DNA of 64,000 nucleotides from Streptomyces sp. NBC_01283 (GTDB lineage: Bacteria > Actinomycetota > Actinomycetes > Streptomycetales > Streptomycetaceae), in assembly GCF_041435335.1 (NCBI RefSeq), contig NZ_CP108430.1, positions 6,857,001 to 6,921,000 of the forward strand, written 5' to 3'. A program made the translations under genes and the position numbers. Below the pieces are notes generated by a model. It was given only the letters and a program-made list of their open reading frames with translations, searched no databases and was not told where the DNA came from. Below, piece by piece: positions 33,765-43,358 of the stretch (positions are counted from its first letter, which is position 1; each line of letters opens with the position of its first letter).

Positions 33765-34631
33765 ATGCAGGGCACGGTCGACGGTTTCAGCTATGGACTT
33801 GTCACGCCGGTAGCGGCGTACCTCATGGCGTGTCTCGGCGGTGCGCTCGGCCTGCGCTGCACCACCAGGTCGCTGCTCGTCGCACACTCCTGGCGGCCCG
33901 GCTGGCTCGCCCTCGGGTCGGCGGCGATCGGGTCCGGCATCTGGACCATGCACTTCATCGCGATGATGGGCTTCACCGTTGAGGAAGCCCCGATCCATTA
34001 CGACAAGGCGCTGACGTTCGCGAGTCTCGCCGTCGCCATCGTCATGGTCGGCATCGGGATCTTCATCGTGGGCTACCGCGGTGCGACCGGGACGGCGCTG
34101 TTCACCGGGGGCACGATCACCGGTCTGGGTGTCGCCTCGATGCACTACCTGGGAATGGCCGGTATGCGTCTGCGCGGGTCGCTGGAGTACAACACCCTCA
34201 CCGTCTCCGCGTCCGTCGTGATCGCCGTGGTCGCCGCCAGCGCGGCCCTGTGGGCCGCCGCGCAGGTCAGGGGTTTCCTCTGGAGCCTGGGCGCGAGCCT
34301 CGTCATGGGGCTCGCCGTCAGCGGCATGCACTACACGGGGATGGCCGCGCTCAGTGTCCATCTGCACGGCTCGTCCGCCGCGCCGGCCACGGGGGACTCG
34401 CCCGCCGAACTGCTCGCGCCCATGATGATCGGCCCGCTCGCCTTCCTGCTCCTGGCGGGGGTGATCGTGATGTTCGACCCGCTGATGGTGATGGGCAAGG
34501 CCGACCTCCAGAACGCCGCACAGCGGCAGCACGCCCCCTACCCCGTGCCGCGCTCAGGCGACCGGCACGCCCCGCGGACGGGCCGCAAGCCCTCGCAGCG
34601 ACCCGGCTCCAAGACCCCGCAGAGCTGGTGA
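33765..34631 (+). CDS. MHYT-domain integral membrane sensor
   Basis: A 288-residue protein with about seven membrane segments and the repeated motif of the MHYT domain: [20 protein letters not shown] and [10 protein letters not shown]. The histidines and methionines are thought to bind copper and to sense oxygen, CO or NO. In other bacteria this domain sits on GGDEF/EAL proteins; here it stands alone, with a basic disordered tail of 40 residues ([20 protein letters not shown]). ATG at 33765. Divergent from the GDPD gene, with 248 bases between them that show no further gene. Confidence 0.85.
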   Translation: MQGTVDGFSYGLVTPVAAYLMACLGGALGLRCTTRSLLVAHSWRPGWLALGSAAIGSGIWTMHFIAMMGFTVEEAPIHYDKALTFASLAVAIVMVGIGIFIVGYRGATGTALFTGGTITGLGVASMHYLGMAGMRLRGSLEYNTLTVSASVVIAVVAASAALWAAAQVRGFLWSLGASLVMGLAVSGMHYTGMAALSVHLHGSSAAPATGDSPAELLAPMMIGPLAFLLLAGVIVMFDPLMVMGKADLQNAAQRQHAPYPVPRSGDRHAPRTGRKPSQRPGSKTPQSW

Positions 34632-34633
34632 TC

Positions 34634-34658
34634 CGACCCCGTTGTCAGTGCGGGGTCG
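34634..34658. terminator. Hairpin between the MHYT gene and uvrB
   Basis: CGACCCCG and CGGGGTCG arms with a nine-base loop, lying 14 bases before the uvrB ATG. May end the MHYT transcript or act on uvrB. Confidence 0.45.
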
Positions 34659-34671
34659 TACGGTGGGTTCC

Positions 34672-36807
34672 ATGCGGCCCGTATCCAAGATCGAACGCAC
34701 GGTGGCACCTTTCGAGGTCGTCAGTGACTACACGCCAAGCGGCGACCAGCCGGCGGCCATCGCCGACCTGGAGCGGCGCATCAACGCAGGTGAGAAGGAC
34801 GTCGTCCTGCTCGGCGCGACCGGCACCGGCAAGTCGGCCACCACCGCGTGGATGATCGAGAAGCTCCAGCGCCCCACCCTCGTGATGGCGCCGAACAAGA
34901 CGCTCGCCGCTCAGCTGGCCAACGAGTTCCGAGAGCTCCTGCCGAACAACGCGGTGGAGTACTTCGTCTCGTACTACGACTACTACCAGCCCGAGGCGTA
35001 CGTCCCGCAGTCGGACACGTACATCGAGAAGGACTCCTCGATCAACGAGGAAGTCGAGCGCCTGCGCCACTCCGCGACGAACTCGCTGCTCACCCGGCGC
35101 GACGTGATCGTGGTCGCCTCCGTCTCCTGCATCTACGGCCTCGGCACACCGCAGGAGTACGTCGACCGCATGGTGCCGCTCAAGGTCGGCGACGAGATCG
35201 ACCGCGACCAGCTCCTGCGCCGCTTCGTCGACATCCAGTACACGCGCAACGACGTGGCCTTCGCGCGCGGCACCTTCCGGGTCCGCGGCGACACCATCGA
35301 GATCTTCCCGGTCTATGAAGAGCTGGCCGTCCGCATCGAGATGTTCGGCGACGAGATCGAGGCACTCTCCACGCTGCACCCCCTCACCGGTGAGGTCATC
35401 AGCGACGACGACCACCTGTACGTCTTCCCGGCCTCGCACTACGTGGCGGGCCCGGAGCGCATGGAGAAGGCGGTCAACGGCATCGAGAAGGAGCTCGCCG
35501 AGCGCCTGACCGAGCTGGAGAAGCAGGGCAAGATGCTGGAGGCCCAGCGCCTGCGCATGCGCACGACGTACGACCTGGAGATGCTCCGCCAGATCGGCTC
35601 CTGCTCCGGCATCGAGAACTACTCGATGCACTTCGACGACCGCGAGCCCGGCTCCGCGCCGAACACCCTCATCGACTACTTCCCCGAGGACTTCCTCCTC
35701 GTCATCGACGAGTCGCACGTCACGGTCCCGCAGATCGGCGCGATGTACGAGGGCGACGCCTCACGGAAGCGGACCCTGGTGGACCACGGCTTCCGCCTGC
35801 CGTCCGCGCTGGACAACCGCCCGCTGAAGTGGGAGGAGTTCCTCGGCCGCATCGGCCAGACCGTCTACCTCTCGGCGACCCCCGGGAAGTACGAGCTCTC
35901 GCGCGGCGACGGCTTCGTCGAGCAGATCATCCGCCCCACCGGCCTCATCGACCCGGAGGTCGTGGTCAAGCCCACCGAGGGCCAGATCGACGACCTGGTG
36001 CACGAGATCCGCACCCGCACCGAGAAGGACGAGCGCGTCCTGGTCACCACGCTCACCAAGAAGATGGCCGAGGACCTCACCGACTACTTCCTGGAACTGG
36101 GCATCCAGGTCCGCTATCTGCACAGTGACGTCGACACCCTGCGCCGCGTCGAGCTCCTGCGCGAACTGCGCGCCGGCGAGTACGACGTCCTGGTCGGCAT
36201 CAACCTCCTGCGCGAGGGACTCGACCTGCCCGAGGTCTCCCTGGTGTCGATCCTCGACGCCGACAAGCAGGGCTTCCTGCGCTCCGGCACCTCACTGATC
36301 CAGACGATCGGCCGCGCCGCCCGAAACGTCTCCGGCCAGGTCCATATGTACGCGGACAAGGTCACCCCCGCGATGGAGCAGGCCATCGAGGAGACGAACC
36401 GCCGCCGCGAGAAGCAGATCGCGTACAACAAGGAGAAGGGGATCGACCCGCAGCCGCTGCGCAAGAAGATCAACGACATCGTGTCGGCGATCGCGCGCGA
36501 GGAGGTCGACACGGAGCAGCTCCTCGGCACCGACTACCGCAAGGCGAAGGCCGACGCGGGGACGGCCGCCAAGGCGCCGGTGCCGGCGCTCGGCGGGAAG
36601 GCGGGCAAGGCGGCCAAGGGCAAGGCGGCCGAGAAGGTGCCCACCGACAGGCCCGCGGCCGAACTGGCCGAGCAGATCGAAGAGATGACGGCCCGCATGC
36701 GTGCCGCCGCCGGCGACCTCCAGTTCGAGATCGCCGCACGGCTGCGTGACGAGGTGTCAGAGATGAAGAAGGAGCTCAGGCAGATGAGGGAGGCGGGGCA
36801 GGCGTAG
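34672..36807 (+). CDS. uvrB: UvrABC excinuclease subunit B
   Basis: A 711-residue UvrB, the helicase-like subunit that binds damaged DNA after UvrA. Walker A is GATGTGKS (48-55), with the beta-hairpin region [20 protein letters not shown], the DEAD-like VIDESHVT and the C-terminal UvrC-binding UVR domain ([19 protein letters not shown]). Between the core and this domain lies a Lys/Ala/Gly-rich linker of about 25 residues (632-656). ATG at 34672. No LexA-like box was found upstream. Acts with uvrA and uvrC in this window. Confidence 0.97.
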   Translation: MRPVSKIERTVAPFEVVSDYTPSGDQPAAIADLERRINAGEKDVVLLGATGTGKSATTAWMIEKLQRPTLVMAPNKTLAAQLANEFRELLPNNAVEYFVSYYDYYQPEAYVPQSDTYIEKDSSINEEVERLRHSATNSLLTRRDVIVVASVSCIYGLGTPQEYVDRMVPLKVGDEIDRDQLLRRFVDIQYTRNDVAFARGTFRVRGDTIEIFPVYEELAVRIEMFGDEIEALSTLHPLTGEVISDDDHLYVFPASHYVAGPERMEKAVNGIEKELAERLTELEKQGKMLEAQRLRMRTTYDLEMLRQIGSCSGIENYSMHFDDREPGSAPNTLIDYFPEDFLLVIDESHVTVPQIGAMYEGDASRKRTLVDHGFRLPSALDNRPLKWEEFLGRIGQTVYLSATPGKYELSRGDGFVEQIIRPTGLIDPEVVVKPTEGQIDDLVHEIRTRTEKDERVLVTTLTKKMAEDLTDYFLELGIQVRYLHSDVDTLRRVELLRELRAGEYDVLVGINLLREGLDLPEVSLVSILDADKQGFLRSGTSLIQTIGRAARNVSGQVHMYADKVTPAMEQAIEETNRRREKQIAYNKEKGIDPQPLRKKINDIVSAIAREEVDTEQLLGTDYRKAKADAGTAAKAPVPALGGKAGKAAKGKAAEKVPTDRPAAELAEQIEEMTARMRAAAGDLQFEIAARLRDEVSEMKKELRQMREAGQA

Positions 36808-36886
36808 GCGTACTGCCTGGTGTGTTGCAAGACCGACACAAAGTGCTGCCCGCGGTACGGCACGGTCAGTGCCTCTGCATAGGGTG

Positions 36887-36918
36887 CTGGGCAACCGCAC
36901 AGACCGGCGGTTGCCCAG
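36887..36918. terminator. Perfect 12-base inverted repeat between uvrB and terD
   Basis: CTGGGCAACCGC and GCGGTTGCCCAG arms with an eight-base loop, 80 bases after the uvrB stop and 22 bases before the TerD start. It may end uvrB transcripts or regulate the TerD gene. Confidence 0.55.
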
Positions 36919-36940
36919 GCAGTTCGAGAGGGGACAGCGC

Positions 36941-37519
36941 GTGACGGTCAACATGACCAAGGGTCAGGCCATCAGCCTGCAGAAGGACGACGGGGGCGCC
37001 CTGACCGCGGTGCGCATGGGCCTCGGCTGGCAAGCGGCCCCCAGGCGCGGCCTGTTCGGCACGCGCACGCGTGAGGTCGACCTGGACGCCTCGGCGGTCC
37101 TGTTCGCCGACAAGCAGCCGGTGGACGTCGTGTTCTTCCGTCACCTCGTCAGTGACGACGGTTCCGTGCGGCACACCGGTGACAACCTCGTCGGCGGTGT
37201 CGGCCAGGGCGGGGACGACGAGGCGATCCTCGTCGACCTGCAGCGGATCCCGGTCCACATCGACCAGATCGTCTTCACGGTCAACTCGTTCACGGGCCAG
37301 ACGTTCCAGGAAGTGCAGAATGCGTTCTGCCGCCTGGTCGACGAGACCAACGGCCAGGAGCTCGCCCGGTACACGCTCGACGGTGGCGGTCAGTACACCG
37401 CGCAGATCATGGCGAAGGTCCACCGCGCCGGCGCGGGCTGGCAGATGACGGCCATCGGCAATCCGGCCAACGGCCGCACGTTCCAGGACCTGATGCCGTC
37501 GATCCTGCCGCAGCTGTAG
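36941..37519 (+). CDS. TerD-family stress protein
   Basis: A 192-residue TerD domain: MTKGQAISLQKDDGGALTAV at the head, VRMGLGWQ, then DLDASAVLFADKQPVDVVFF, VRHTGDNLVGG and DDEAILVDLQRIPVHIDQIV. The acidic loops bind calcium. TerD proteins give tellurite and general stress tolerance and are needed for normal development in Streptomyces. GTG at 36941 has GAGAGGGG nine bases before it. The next TerD-like gene follows after 46 bases, probably one operon. Confidence 0.9.
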   Translation: MTVNMTKGQAISLQKDDGGALTAVRMGLGWQAAPRRGLFGTRTREVDLDASAVLFADKQPVDVVFFRHLVSDDGSVRHTGDNLVGGVGQGGDDEAILVDLQRIPVHIDQIVFTVNSFTGQTFQEVQNAFCRLVDETNGQELARYTLDGGGQYTAQIMAKVHRAGAGWQMTAIGNPANGRTFQDLMPSILPQL

Positions 37520-37565
37520 CCACGCGGCACCAGTAAGTACTGAGGGCACGAGGGGGACGAAGGCG

Positions 37566-39515
37566 ATGACGGCCGAGCTGGTCCGGGGGCAGAACCACCC
37601 GCTTCCCGAGACCCGTCTGGAGATCAGGGTCTCGGTCGGCAAGCCGATCGTGGCGGGGGTCACGCTCAGCGACGACCAGGGCAAGGTACGCGGCACGGAC
37701 TGGGTGGCCCATCCCGGGTCGCCCACGCTGCCGGGGCTCGAAGTGCCCCGGCAGGCCGCCGCCGACCACCGCCTCGCGGTGGACCTCGGCGCCGTGCCGG
37801 AAGCGGTGCACCGGGTCAACGTCCTCCTCGCGCTGCCCGTCGGCGTCGGCGGACCGGTCAGCTTCGGCGCCCTCGCCGCACCCTTCGTCGCCGTCACCGG
37901 ACTCGACGGCTCCGAGGTCGCCAGCTACACCATCACCGACCTGGACGCCGAGTCCGCCGTCGTCGCCCTGGAGCTCTACCGAAGGCAGGACGCCTGGAAG
38001 GTGCGCGCAGTCGGCCAGGGGTACGCGGGCGGCCTCGCCGACATGCTCACCGACCAGGGCCTGCCGCAGGCCCGTGAACTGGCGGGCTCGATCAACGAAG
38101 CGGTGGCCCAGGGCCTGGCCCGCTCGGTGGCCGCGCCGCCGCCCCGCTCCTCGGACGACGCCCGCGTGCGGACGGCCGGACAGACCGCCGCCCCCGGCCC
38201 GGGAGCCCCGGGCCCGGACAGCACCGCCGCCCCGCAGGCCGCACCGGCGCCGCACCAGCCGGGCGACGCGAGCGCCGCCACGGGTGCCACGGGCGGCCCG
38301 GTCAACTACACCCACCCCAGCCGCCAGACCAGCGCACCGCCGCCGCCCGCGCCGACCGCGGCCCCGGCCGAACCGGGCAAGGCCGCCCAGCCCGTGGCGG
38401 GCGACGCGACCGGCTGGTCCATGGAGGAGCGCCTCTACAACCAGGTGTGGGGCATGTTCGAGGACCTGGCCCGCACCACGGCCGCGTACCGGAGCGCCGT
38501 CGACTTCGCCGAGTCGCGCATGGACCAGGAGCTCGACAAGGTCCTCTCCGACCCGCGCAGCCGCATCGGCGACACCGGGGACGTCGCGCGCGAGGCCGCC
38601 CGCGCCAAGCACGGCCTCCTCGTCGACCGGGCGAGGGCCGCCCTCGACCGCGACCTGGGCCAGCTCGCCGCCGAGTCCGAGGTCGTCGAGCCCGCCCTGC
38701 CCATGGCGTACGCGGGCTGGGACAGCCCCGTCTGGCACGCGTACCGAACCCCCATGGAGATCCCCATGGCCGTGCGCCTGGGCGACCTCCATCTGCCCGA
38801 GCGCCCCGATCTGCACATCCCCATGCTGGTCAGGCTGCCCCTGGAGCGCGGCCTGTGGATCGACAGCGGCCGCTCGTCGGGCACGGACTCCCTGGCCGAC
38901 ACGGACGAGCTGCGCCGTCTCGCCATGGACAGCGCGGTCGCGCACGCCGCGCGGCTGCTCGCGGTGTACCCCGCGGGCGAGTTCACGGTGCACGTCATCG
39001 ACGCGGCGGGCTCCGCGGCCGGCGCGCTCTCCCCGCTGGTGACGGCGGGCGTGCTGGACGAGGCCCCGGCCGCCGGCGCGGCAGGGGTCTCCGCCGTGCT
39101 GGCCAAGCTCACCCAGCGCGTGGACCTGGTGCAGATGGCGATCCGCGCGGGCGCCGCCGACGCGCTGCCGCCTGACCTGGACACCGCCGAGCAGCTCCTG
39201 ATCGTCAACGACTTCCCGCACGGCTTCGACGACCGCGCCGTGACCCAGCTCCGCTATCTCGCGGACGAGGGCCCGGCGGTCGGCGTGCACCTGATGATGG
39301 TCGCCGACCGTGAGGACGCCGCCGAGTACGGCCCGCTGCTCGACCCGCTCTGGCGCGCGCTCCTGCGCCTGACCCCGGTGGCCGACGACCACCTCGCCGA
39401 CCCCTGGGTCGGCCACGCCTGGACGTACGAGCCGCCGATGACACCGCCCGGCAGCCGGGTGCTCCAGCAGGTCCTGGACCAGGTCGCGCGCGCCCGGCGC
39501 ACGGGCGGCCGCTGA
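37566..39515 (+). CDS. Large TerD-like protein with C-terminal FtsK/P-loop-like half
   Basis: A 649-residue two-part protein. Residues 1-170 are a diverged TerD domain (RLEIRVSVGKPIVAGVTLSD, GPVSFGALAAPFVAVTGLDG). A Pro/Ala-rich linker of some 90 residues follows. Then a helical region (MEERLYNQVWGMFEDLARTT) leads to a part resembling FtsK-type ATPases (LHIPMLVRLPLERGLWIDSG, then LLIVNDFPHGFDDRAVTQLR and VGVHLMMVADREDA). I see no Walker A GK[ST], so it may have lost ATP binding. It probably works with the TerD protein just upstream. Confidence 0.75.
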   Translation: MTAELVRGQNHPLPETRLEIRVSVGKPIVAGVTLSDDQGKVRGTDWVAHPGSPTLPGLEVPRQAAADHRLAVDLGAVPEAVHRVNVLLALPVGVGGPVSFGALAAPFVAVTGLDGSEVASYTITDLDAESAVVALELYRRQDAWKVRAVGQGYAGGLADMLTDQGLPQARELAGSINEAVAQGLARSVAAPPPRSSDDARVRTAGQTAAPGPGAPGPDSTAAPQAAPAPHQPGDASAATGATGGPVNYTHPSRQTSAPPPPAPTAAPAEPGKAAQPVAGDATGWSMEERLYNQVWGMFEDLARTTAAYRSAVDFAESRMDQELDKVLSDPRSRIGDTGDVAREAARAKHGLLVDRARAALDRDLGQLAAESEVVEPALPMAYAGWDSPVWHAYRTPMEIPMAVRLGDLHLPERPDLHIPMLVRLPLERGLWIDSGRSSGTDSLADTDELRRLAMDSAVAHAARLLAVYPAGEFTVHVIDAAGSAAGALSPLVTAGVLDEAPAAGAAGVSAVLAKLTQRVDLVQMAIRAGAADALPPDLDTAEQLLIVNDFPHGFDDRAVTQLRYLADEGPAVGVHLMMVADREDAAEYGPLLDPLWRALLRLTPVADDHLADPWVGHAWTYEPPMTPPGSRVLQQVLDQVARARRTGGR

Positions 39516-39548
39516 CCTCCGTCGGCTACCGGTAAAGCGACTTTCGGA

Positions 39549-39568
39549 CCCAGCTGACCTGGGCTTTT
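39549..39568 (+). terminator. Short hairpin plus T-rich tract after the large TerD gene
   Basis: CCCAG and CTGGG arms with a five-base loop followed by CTTTT, 34 bases after the stop codon. Confidence 0.45.
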
Positions 39569-39596
39569 GGCTCTTGTTTGCCATCTCCTTTACTAA
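39567..39596 (+). promoter_or_regulatory. Candidate promoter of the terC riboswitch transcript
   Basis: TTGGCT (39567-39572) and TACTAA (39591-39596) are 18 bases apart and lie 30 bases before the riboswitch. Placement fits; the match to consensus is moderate. Confidence 0.4.
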
Positions 39597-39626
39597 GTCT
39601 TGGTGTTTCGCGTACTCTTCTTGCAG

Positions 39627-39734
39627 CGGAGGGGAGTACTCCCGAACGCGACGTACCCGTCAATACGGACCGCCATCGGTCCCGGGGCGTCGGCCCGCGG
39701 GGCGGTGAGCCGCCTCGGGTGGAAGAGACCTCCG
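39627..39734 (+). promoter_or_regulatory. yybP-ykoY manganese riboswitch
   Basis: The conserved loops are present in order: GGGGAGTA (39631-39638), GTCAATACGG (39659-39668), GGTGAGC (39704-39710) and GAGACC (39725-39730). P1 is closed by CGGAGG (39627-39632) with CCTCCG (39729-39734). This is the Mn2+-sensing class found before mntP, alx/terC and related exporters. The 3' P1 strand CCTCCGGC (39729-39736) is also a perfect eight-base complement of GCCGGAGG (39767-39774), the ribosome-binding site of terC. So without Mn2+ the site can be masked, and with Mn2+ P1 forms and frees it: a translational ON switch. Structure seen, mechanism inferred. Confidence 0.9.
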
Positions 39735-39778
39735 GCAGCGACGACGCTGATCAGTAGCCGTACGACGCCGGAGGCGCA

Positions 39779-40780
39779 GTGGACGTTTCAATGACCCTGT
39801 GGGTACTGACCATTCTTGGTCTGTGTGCCCTGATCGCGGTCGACTTCTTCATCGGCCGCAAGCCGCATGACGTGTCGATCAAGGAAGCCGGAATCTGGAC
39901 GGTCGTCTGGATCGTGCTGGCCGCGCTCTTCGGAGTGGGCCTGCTGATCTGGGGCGGGGGCCAGGCGTCCGGCGAGTTCTTCGCGGGCTTCATCACCGAG
40001 AAGTCGCTCAGCGTCGACAACCTCTTCGTCTTCATCCTGATCATGGCGAAGTTCTCGGTGCCCACCCATCTCCAGCAGCGGGTGCTGCTCTTCGGCGTGC
40101 TGATCGCGCTCGTCCTGCGAGCGATCTTCATCGCCGCCGGAGCCGCGGTCATCGCCAACTTCTCCTGGGTCTTCTACATCTTCGGCGCGTTCCTGATCTA
40201 CACCGCCTGGAAGCTCATCCAGGAGGCGCGCTCGGACGACGAGGAGGAGGACTTCGAGGAGAACCGTCTCCTGAAGGCCGCCGAGAGGAAGTTCGGCGTC
40301 GCCGACCAGTACCACGGCACCAAGCTGTTCATCAAGAAGAACGGCAAGAAGATCATGACGCCCCTCATGGTCGTCATGCTCGCCATCGGCACCACCGATG
40401 TGCTCTTCGCGATGGACTCGATCCCCGCGATCTTCGGCCTCACCCAGGACCCGTACATCGTCTTCACGGCGAACGCCTTCGCCCTGATGGGTCTGCGCCA
40501 GCTGTACTTCCTCATCGGCGGACTGCTCAAGAAGCTGGTCCACCTCAGCTACGGCCTGTCGGTCATCCTGGGCTTCATCGGCGTGAAGCTGGTCCTGCAC
40601 GCCCTGCACGAGAACGGGGTGCACGTTCCCGAGATCTCCATCCCGGTCTCGCTCGGCGTCATCTGCGGTGTCCTGGTCATCACGACGATCACCAGCCTCT
40701 TCGCCTCCAGGAAGCAGGCCGAGAAGGAGGCCGCGGAGAAGGCGGCCGACGAGACTGCGAAGGACAGCATCGAGGCCTGA
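39779..40780 (+). CDS. terC: TerC/Alx-family membrane exporter, probable Mn2+ exporter
   Basis: A 333-residue TerC protein with about eight or nine membrane segments. Family motifs: IAVDFFIGRKPHDVS, FFAGFITEKSLSVDNLFVFI with conserved acidic residues in the membrane, and GTTDVLFAMDSIPAIFGLT. TerC/Alx members export Mn2+ or support metal loading of secreted proteins; the manganese riboswitch upstream supports this. GTG at 39779 is the start, with GGAGG four bases before it; an ATG at 39791 is second choice. The tail is acidic and Ala-rich. A strong terminator follows. Confidence 0.92.
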   Translation: MDVSMTLWVLTILGLCALIAVDFFIGRKPHDVSIKEAGIWTVVWIVLAALFGVGLLIWGGGQASGEFFAGFITEKSLSVDNLFVFILIMAKFSVPTHLQQRVLLFGVLIALVLRAIFIAAGAAVIANFSWVFYIFGAFLIYTAWKLIQEARSDDEEEDFEENRLLKAAERKFGVADQYHGTKLFIKKNGKKIMTPLMVVMLAIGTTDVLFAMDSIPAIFGLTQDPYIVFTANAFALMGLRQLYFLIGGLLKKLVHLSYGLSVILGFIGVKLVLHALHENGVHVPEISIPVSLGVICGVLVITTITSLFASRKQAEKEAAEKAADETAKDSIEA

Positions 40781-40805
40781 CGGCGTCGGTCGCAGGAGTT
40801 CTCAT

Positions 40806-40848
40806 ACGGGGTGTGGCCCGCGGCGGATCGCCGTGGGCCACACCCCGT
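40806..40848 (+). terminator. Strong terminator of terC
   Basis: A 19-base-pair stem with one G-T pair and a five-base loop, 25 bases after the stop codon. Confidence 0.8.
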
Positions 40849-40959
40849 GCTCGTCCCCGCCGCATGTGGACGAGCGGCCCGTCCTTCGCGGACCGCGACG
40901 TACGGGAGACGGCAGAACTGAAGTAGCGGGGCCCAGCCGCCCGGTGCAGCATCGGAGGC

Positions 40960-42057
40960 ATGATCACTCGGCTCCGGGCACTCGCCACCCAGTGGACCGC
41001 GGTCGTGCCGGTTCTCGCCGTCGTCCTGCTCGCCCTCACCTGGGGACGCGATCTGCCGGGCGTGGTCGTGGCCGTGGTGACGCTCGTGCTCGCCGGGGCG
41101 GTGCTCGCCGCCGTGCACCACGCGGAGGTGATCGCGCACCGCGTCGGTGAACCCTTCGGCTCTCTCGTCCTCGCCGTCGCCGTGACGATCATCGAGGTCG
41201 CGCTGATCGTCACCCTGATGGCCGACGGCGGCGACAAGAGCGCGACGCTGGCCCGCGACACCGTGTTCGCCGCCGTGATGATCACCTGCAACGGCATCAT
41301 CGGCCTGTGTCTGCTGGTGGGCGCACTCCGCCACCGCGTCGCCGTCTTCCAGTCCGAGGGCACCGGCGCCGCCCTCGCGACCGTCGCCACGCTCGCGACC
41401 CTCAGCCTGGTCCTGCCGACCTTCACCACGAGCAAGCAGGGCCCGGAGTTCTCCACGGCGCAGCTCACCTTCGCCGCCCTCGCCTCGCTCGTCCTGTACG
41501 GCCTGTTCGTGGCCACGCAGACCGTGCGCCACCGCGAGTACTTCCTGCCGATCACCCGCAAGGGCGAGGTGATCGACTCCGAGGACGCCGCAGGCCCCTC
41601 CACCCGTGCCGCCCAGATCAGCCTGGGCCTGCTCGCCCTCGCCCTGATCGGCGTGGTCGGCCTCGCCAAGGGGGTCTCGCCGACCATCGAGTCCGGCGTG
41701 GAGAGCGCCGGCATGCCGCACTCCGTGGTCGGTGTGATCATCGCGTTGCTCGTGCTGCTCCCGGAGACCATCGCCGCCGTCCGCGCCACCCGCCGCGACC
41801 GGGTGCAGACCAGCCTCAACCTCGCCCTCGGGTCCGCGATGGCCAGCATCGGCCTGACCATCCCGGCCGTCGCGGTCGCCTCCGTCTGGCTCTCCGGACC
41901 GCTGGTGCTCGGACTGGGCCCGACCCACATGGTGCTGCTCGCCCTCACCGTGATCGTCGGCACGCTCACGGTCGTGCCGGGACGCGCCACGCTGTTGCAG
42001 GGCGGCGTCCATTTGGTGTTGTTCGCGGCCTACCTGGAGCTCGCGGTCACGCCGTGA
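40960..42057 (+). CDS. chaA: ChaA-type calcium/proton antiporter
   Basis: A 365-residue protein with about eleven membrane segments and two alpha repeats: [20 protein letters not shown] and [20 protein letters not shown], each with a central Glu as in CaCA antiporters. It swaps cytoplasmic Ca2+ or Na+ for protons. ATG at 40960 has GGAGGC just before it. It lies next to terC, so the block as a whole handles cation stress. Confidence 0.88.
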   Translation: MITRLRALATQWTAVVPVLAVVLLALTWGRDLPGVVVAVVTLVLAGAVLAAVHHAEVIAHRVGEPFGSLVLAVAVTIIEVALIVTLMADGGDKSATLARDTVFAAVMITCNGIIGLCLLVGALRHRVAVFQSEGTGAALATVATLATLSLVLPTFTTSKQGPEFSTAQLTFAALASLVLYGLFVATQTVRHREYFLPITRKGEVIDSEDAAGPSTRAAQISLGLLALALIGVVGLAKGVSPTIESGVESAGMPHSVVGVIIALLVLLPETIAAVRATRRDRVQTSLNLALGSAMASIGLTIPAVAVASVWLSGPLVLGLGPTHMVLLALTVIVGTLTVVPGRATLLQGGVHLVLFAAYLELAVTP

Positions 42058-42199
42058 CCGGGGCGGGTTGCCGAGCGCCAGGGCCGCGGCCGTCCCGGCG
42101 GGGGAGGGGCTCTTGCGCATGCCGCGTCAACTACCCGCTGTGATGGCCGGTTACGGGGGCGTGCGGAGGCGTGGATCGGTTCCTCAGTACGCTGACGGC

Positions 42200-42661
42200 A
42201 TGACGCGCATTCTTGCCAACGCCCCGATCATGATCTTGAACGGCCCCAATCTGAACCTGCTCGGTCAGCGCCAGCCCGAGATCTACGGCTCCGACACCCT
42301 CGCCGACGTCGAGACGCTGTGCGCCAAGGCGGCAGCGGCGCACGGCGGCACCGTGGACCTGCGGCAGAGCAACCACGAGGGTCAGTTGGTGGACTGGATC
42401 CACGAGGCGCGCGAGCACCACGCGGGCATCGTCATCAACCCGGCGGCCTACTCGCACACGTCGGTCGCGATCCTGGACGCGCTCAACACCTGTGACGGCA
42501 TGCCGGTGGTGGAGGTCCACATCTCCAACATCCATCAGCGCGAGGCGTTCCGGCACCACTCGTACGTCTCCCAGCGCGCCGACGGCGTCATCGCGGGGTG
42601 CGGTGTCCAGGGGTACGCGTTCGCGGTGGAGCGGGTGGCGGCGCTGGTCGGCGCGGCCTGA
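42200..42661 (+). CDS. aroQ: Type II 3-dehydroquinate dehydratase
   Basis: A 153-residue type II dehydroquinase of the shikimate pathway. The active-site blocks are [19 protein letters not shown] (with the catalytic Tyr), [27 protein letters not shown] and [19 protein letters not shown]. Dodecameric in known cases. ATG at 42200. Convergent with the MBL-fold gene, 30 bases away; the 142 bases upstream hold no gene I can support. Confidence 0.96.
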   Translation: MTRILANAPIMILNGPNLNLLGQRQPEIYGSDTLADVETLCAKAAAAHGGTVDLRQSNHEGQLVDWIHEAREHHAGIVINPAAYSHTSVAILDALNTCDGMPVVEVHISNIHQREAFRHHSYVSQRADGVIAGCGVQGYAFAVERVAALVGAA

Positions 42662-42691
42662 CCTCCCGGCCGCGCCCGCGGCTCCCTCGGC

Positions 42692-43348
42692 TCACCAGCC
42701 CCGCTGACGCCACTCCGCGACGTGCGGGCGCTCGGTGCCCAGCGTGGTGTCGTTCCCGTGGCCGGGGTAGACCCAGGTCTCGTCGGGGAGCGTGCCGAAG
42801 ATCTTCGTCTCGACGTCGTTCAGCAGGCTCGCGAAGGCCTGCGGGTCCTGGTGCGTGTTGCCGATGCCGCCCGGAAAGAGGCAGTCGCCGGTGAAGACGT
42901 GCGGGTGGCCGTGCGGGTCGTCGTACACGAGGGCGATCGAGCCCGGCGTGTGGCCCACCAGGTGACGCGCGGTGAGCGAGACGTGGCCGACCCGCACGGT
43001 GTCGCCGTCCACGAGCGGGACGTCCGTGGGCACCGGGATGCCCACGGCGTCCTCGCGGCCCGCGTAGGTCCGGGCACCGGTGGCCTCGACGACCGCGGCG
43101 AGGGCCTGCCAGTGGTCGCCGTGCTGATGCGTGGTGACGACGGACGCGATGCCGTCGTCACCGATCAGCGTGAGCAGCGTCTCGGCGTCGTTCGCCGCGT
43201 CGATCAGGAGCTGCTCGTCCGTGGCCCGGCAGCGCAGCAGGTACGCGTTGTTGTCCATCGGGCCGACCGCGACCTTCGAGATCATCAGGTCCTGCAGCTC
43301 GTGCACGTCCGCGCCGCCGCCGACCTTCACTGCTCCGCTGTACGTCAT
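42692..43348 (-). CDS. MBL-fold metallohydrolase (glyoxalase II-like)
   Basis: A 218-residue protein with the metallo-beta-lactamase HxHxDH motif as THQHGDHWQ, then ARHLVGHTPGSIAL, HVFTGDCLFPGG and a final WVYPGHGNDT. The set of zinc ligands is complete. Actinomycete relatives hydrolyse thioesters, perhaps of mycothiol. The gene for a mycothiol-dependent enzyme ends ten bases upstream, which makes an operon and a mycothiol role plausible. ATG at 43348. Confidence 0.88.
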   Translation of the reverse strand: MTYSGAVKVGGGADVHELQDLMISKVAVGPMDNNAYLLRCRATDEQLLIDAANDAETLLTLIGDDGIASVVTTHQHGDHWQALAAVVEATGARTYAGREDAVGIPVPTDVPLVDGDTVRVGHVSLTARHLVGHTPGSIALVYDDPHGHPHVFTGDCLFPGGIGNTHQDPQAFASLLNDVETKIFGTLPDETWVYPGHGNDTTLGTERPHVAEWRQRGW

Positions 43349-43358
43349 GTTCCTCAGC

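Noticed and set aside
34632..34671. LexA/SOS box upstream of uvrB (also looked for upstream of uvrA and uvrC)
   Set aside because: No TCGAAC-N4-GTTCGA-like site is visible before any of the three genes; only hairpins are seen.
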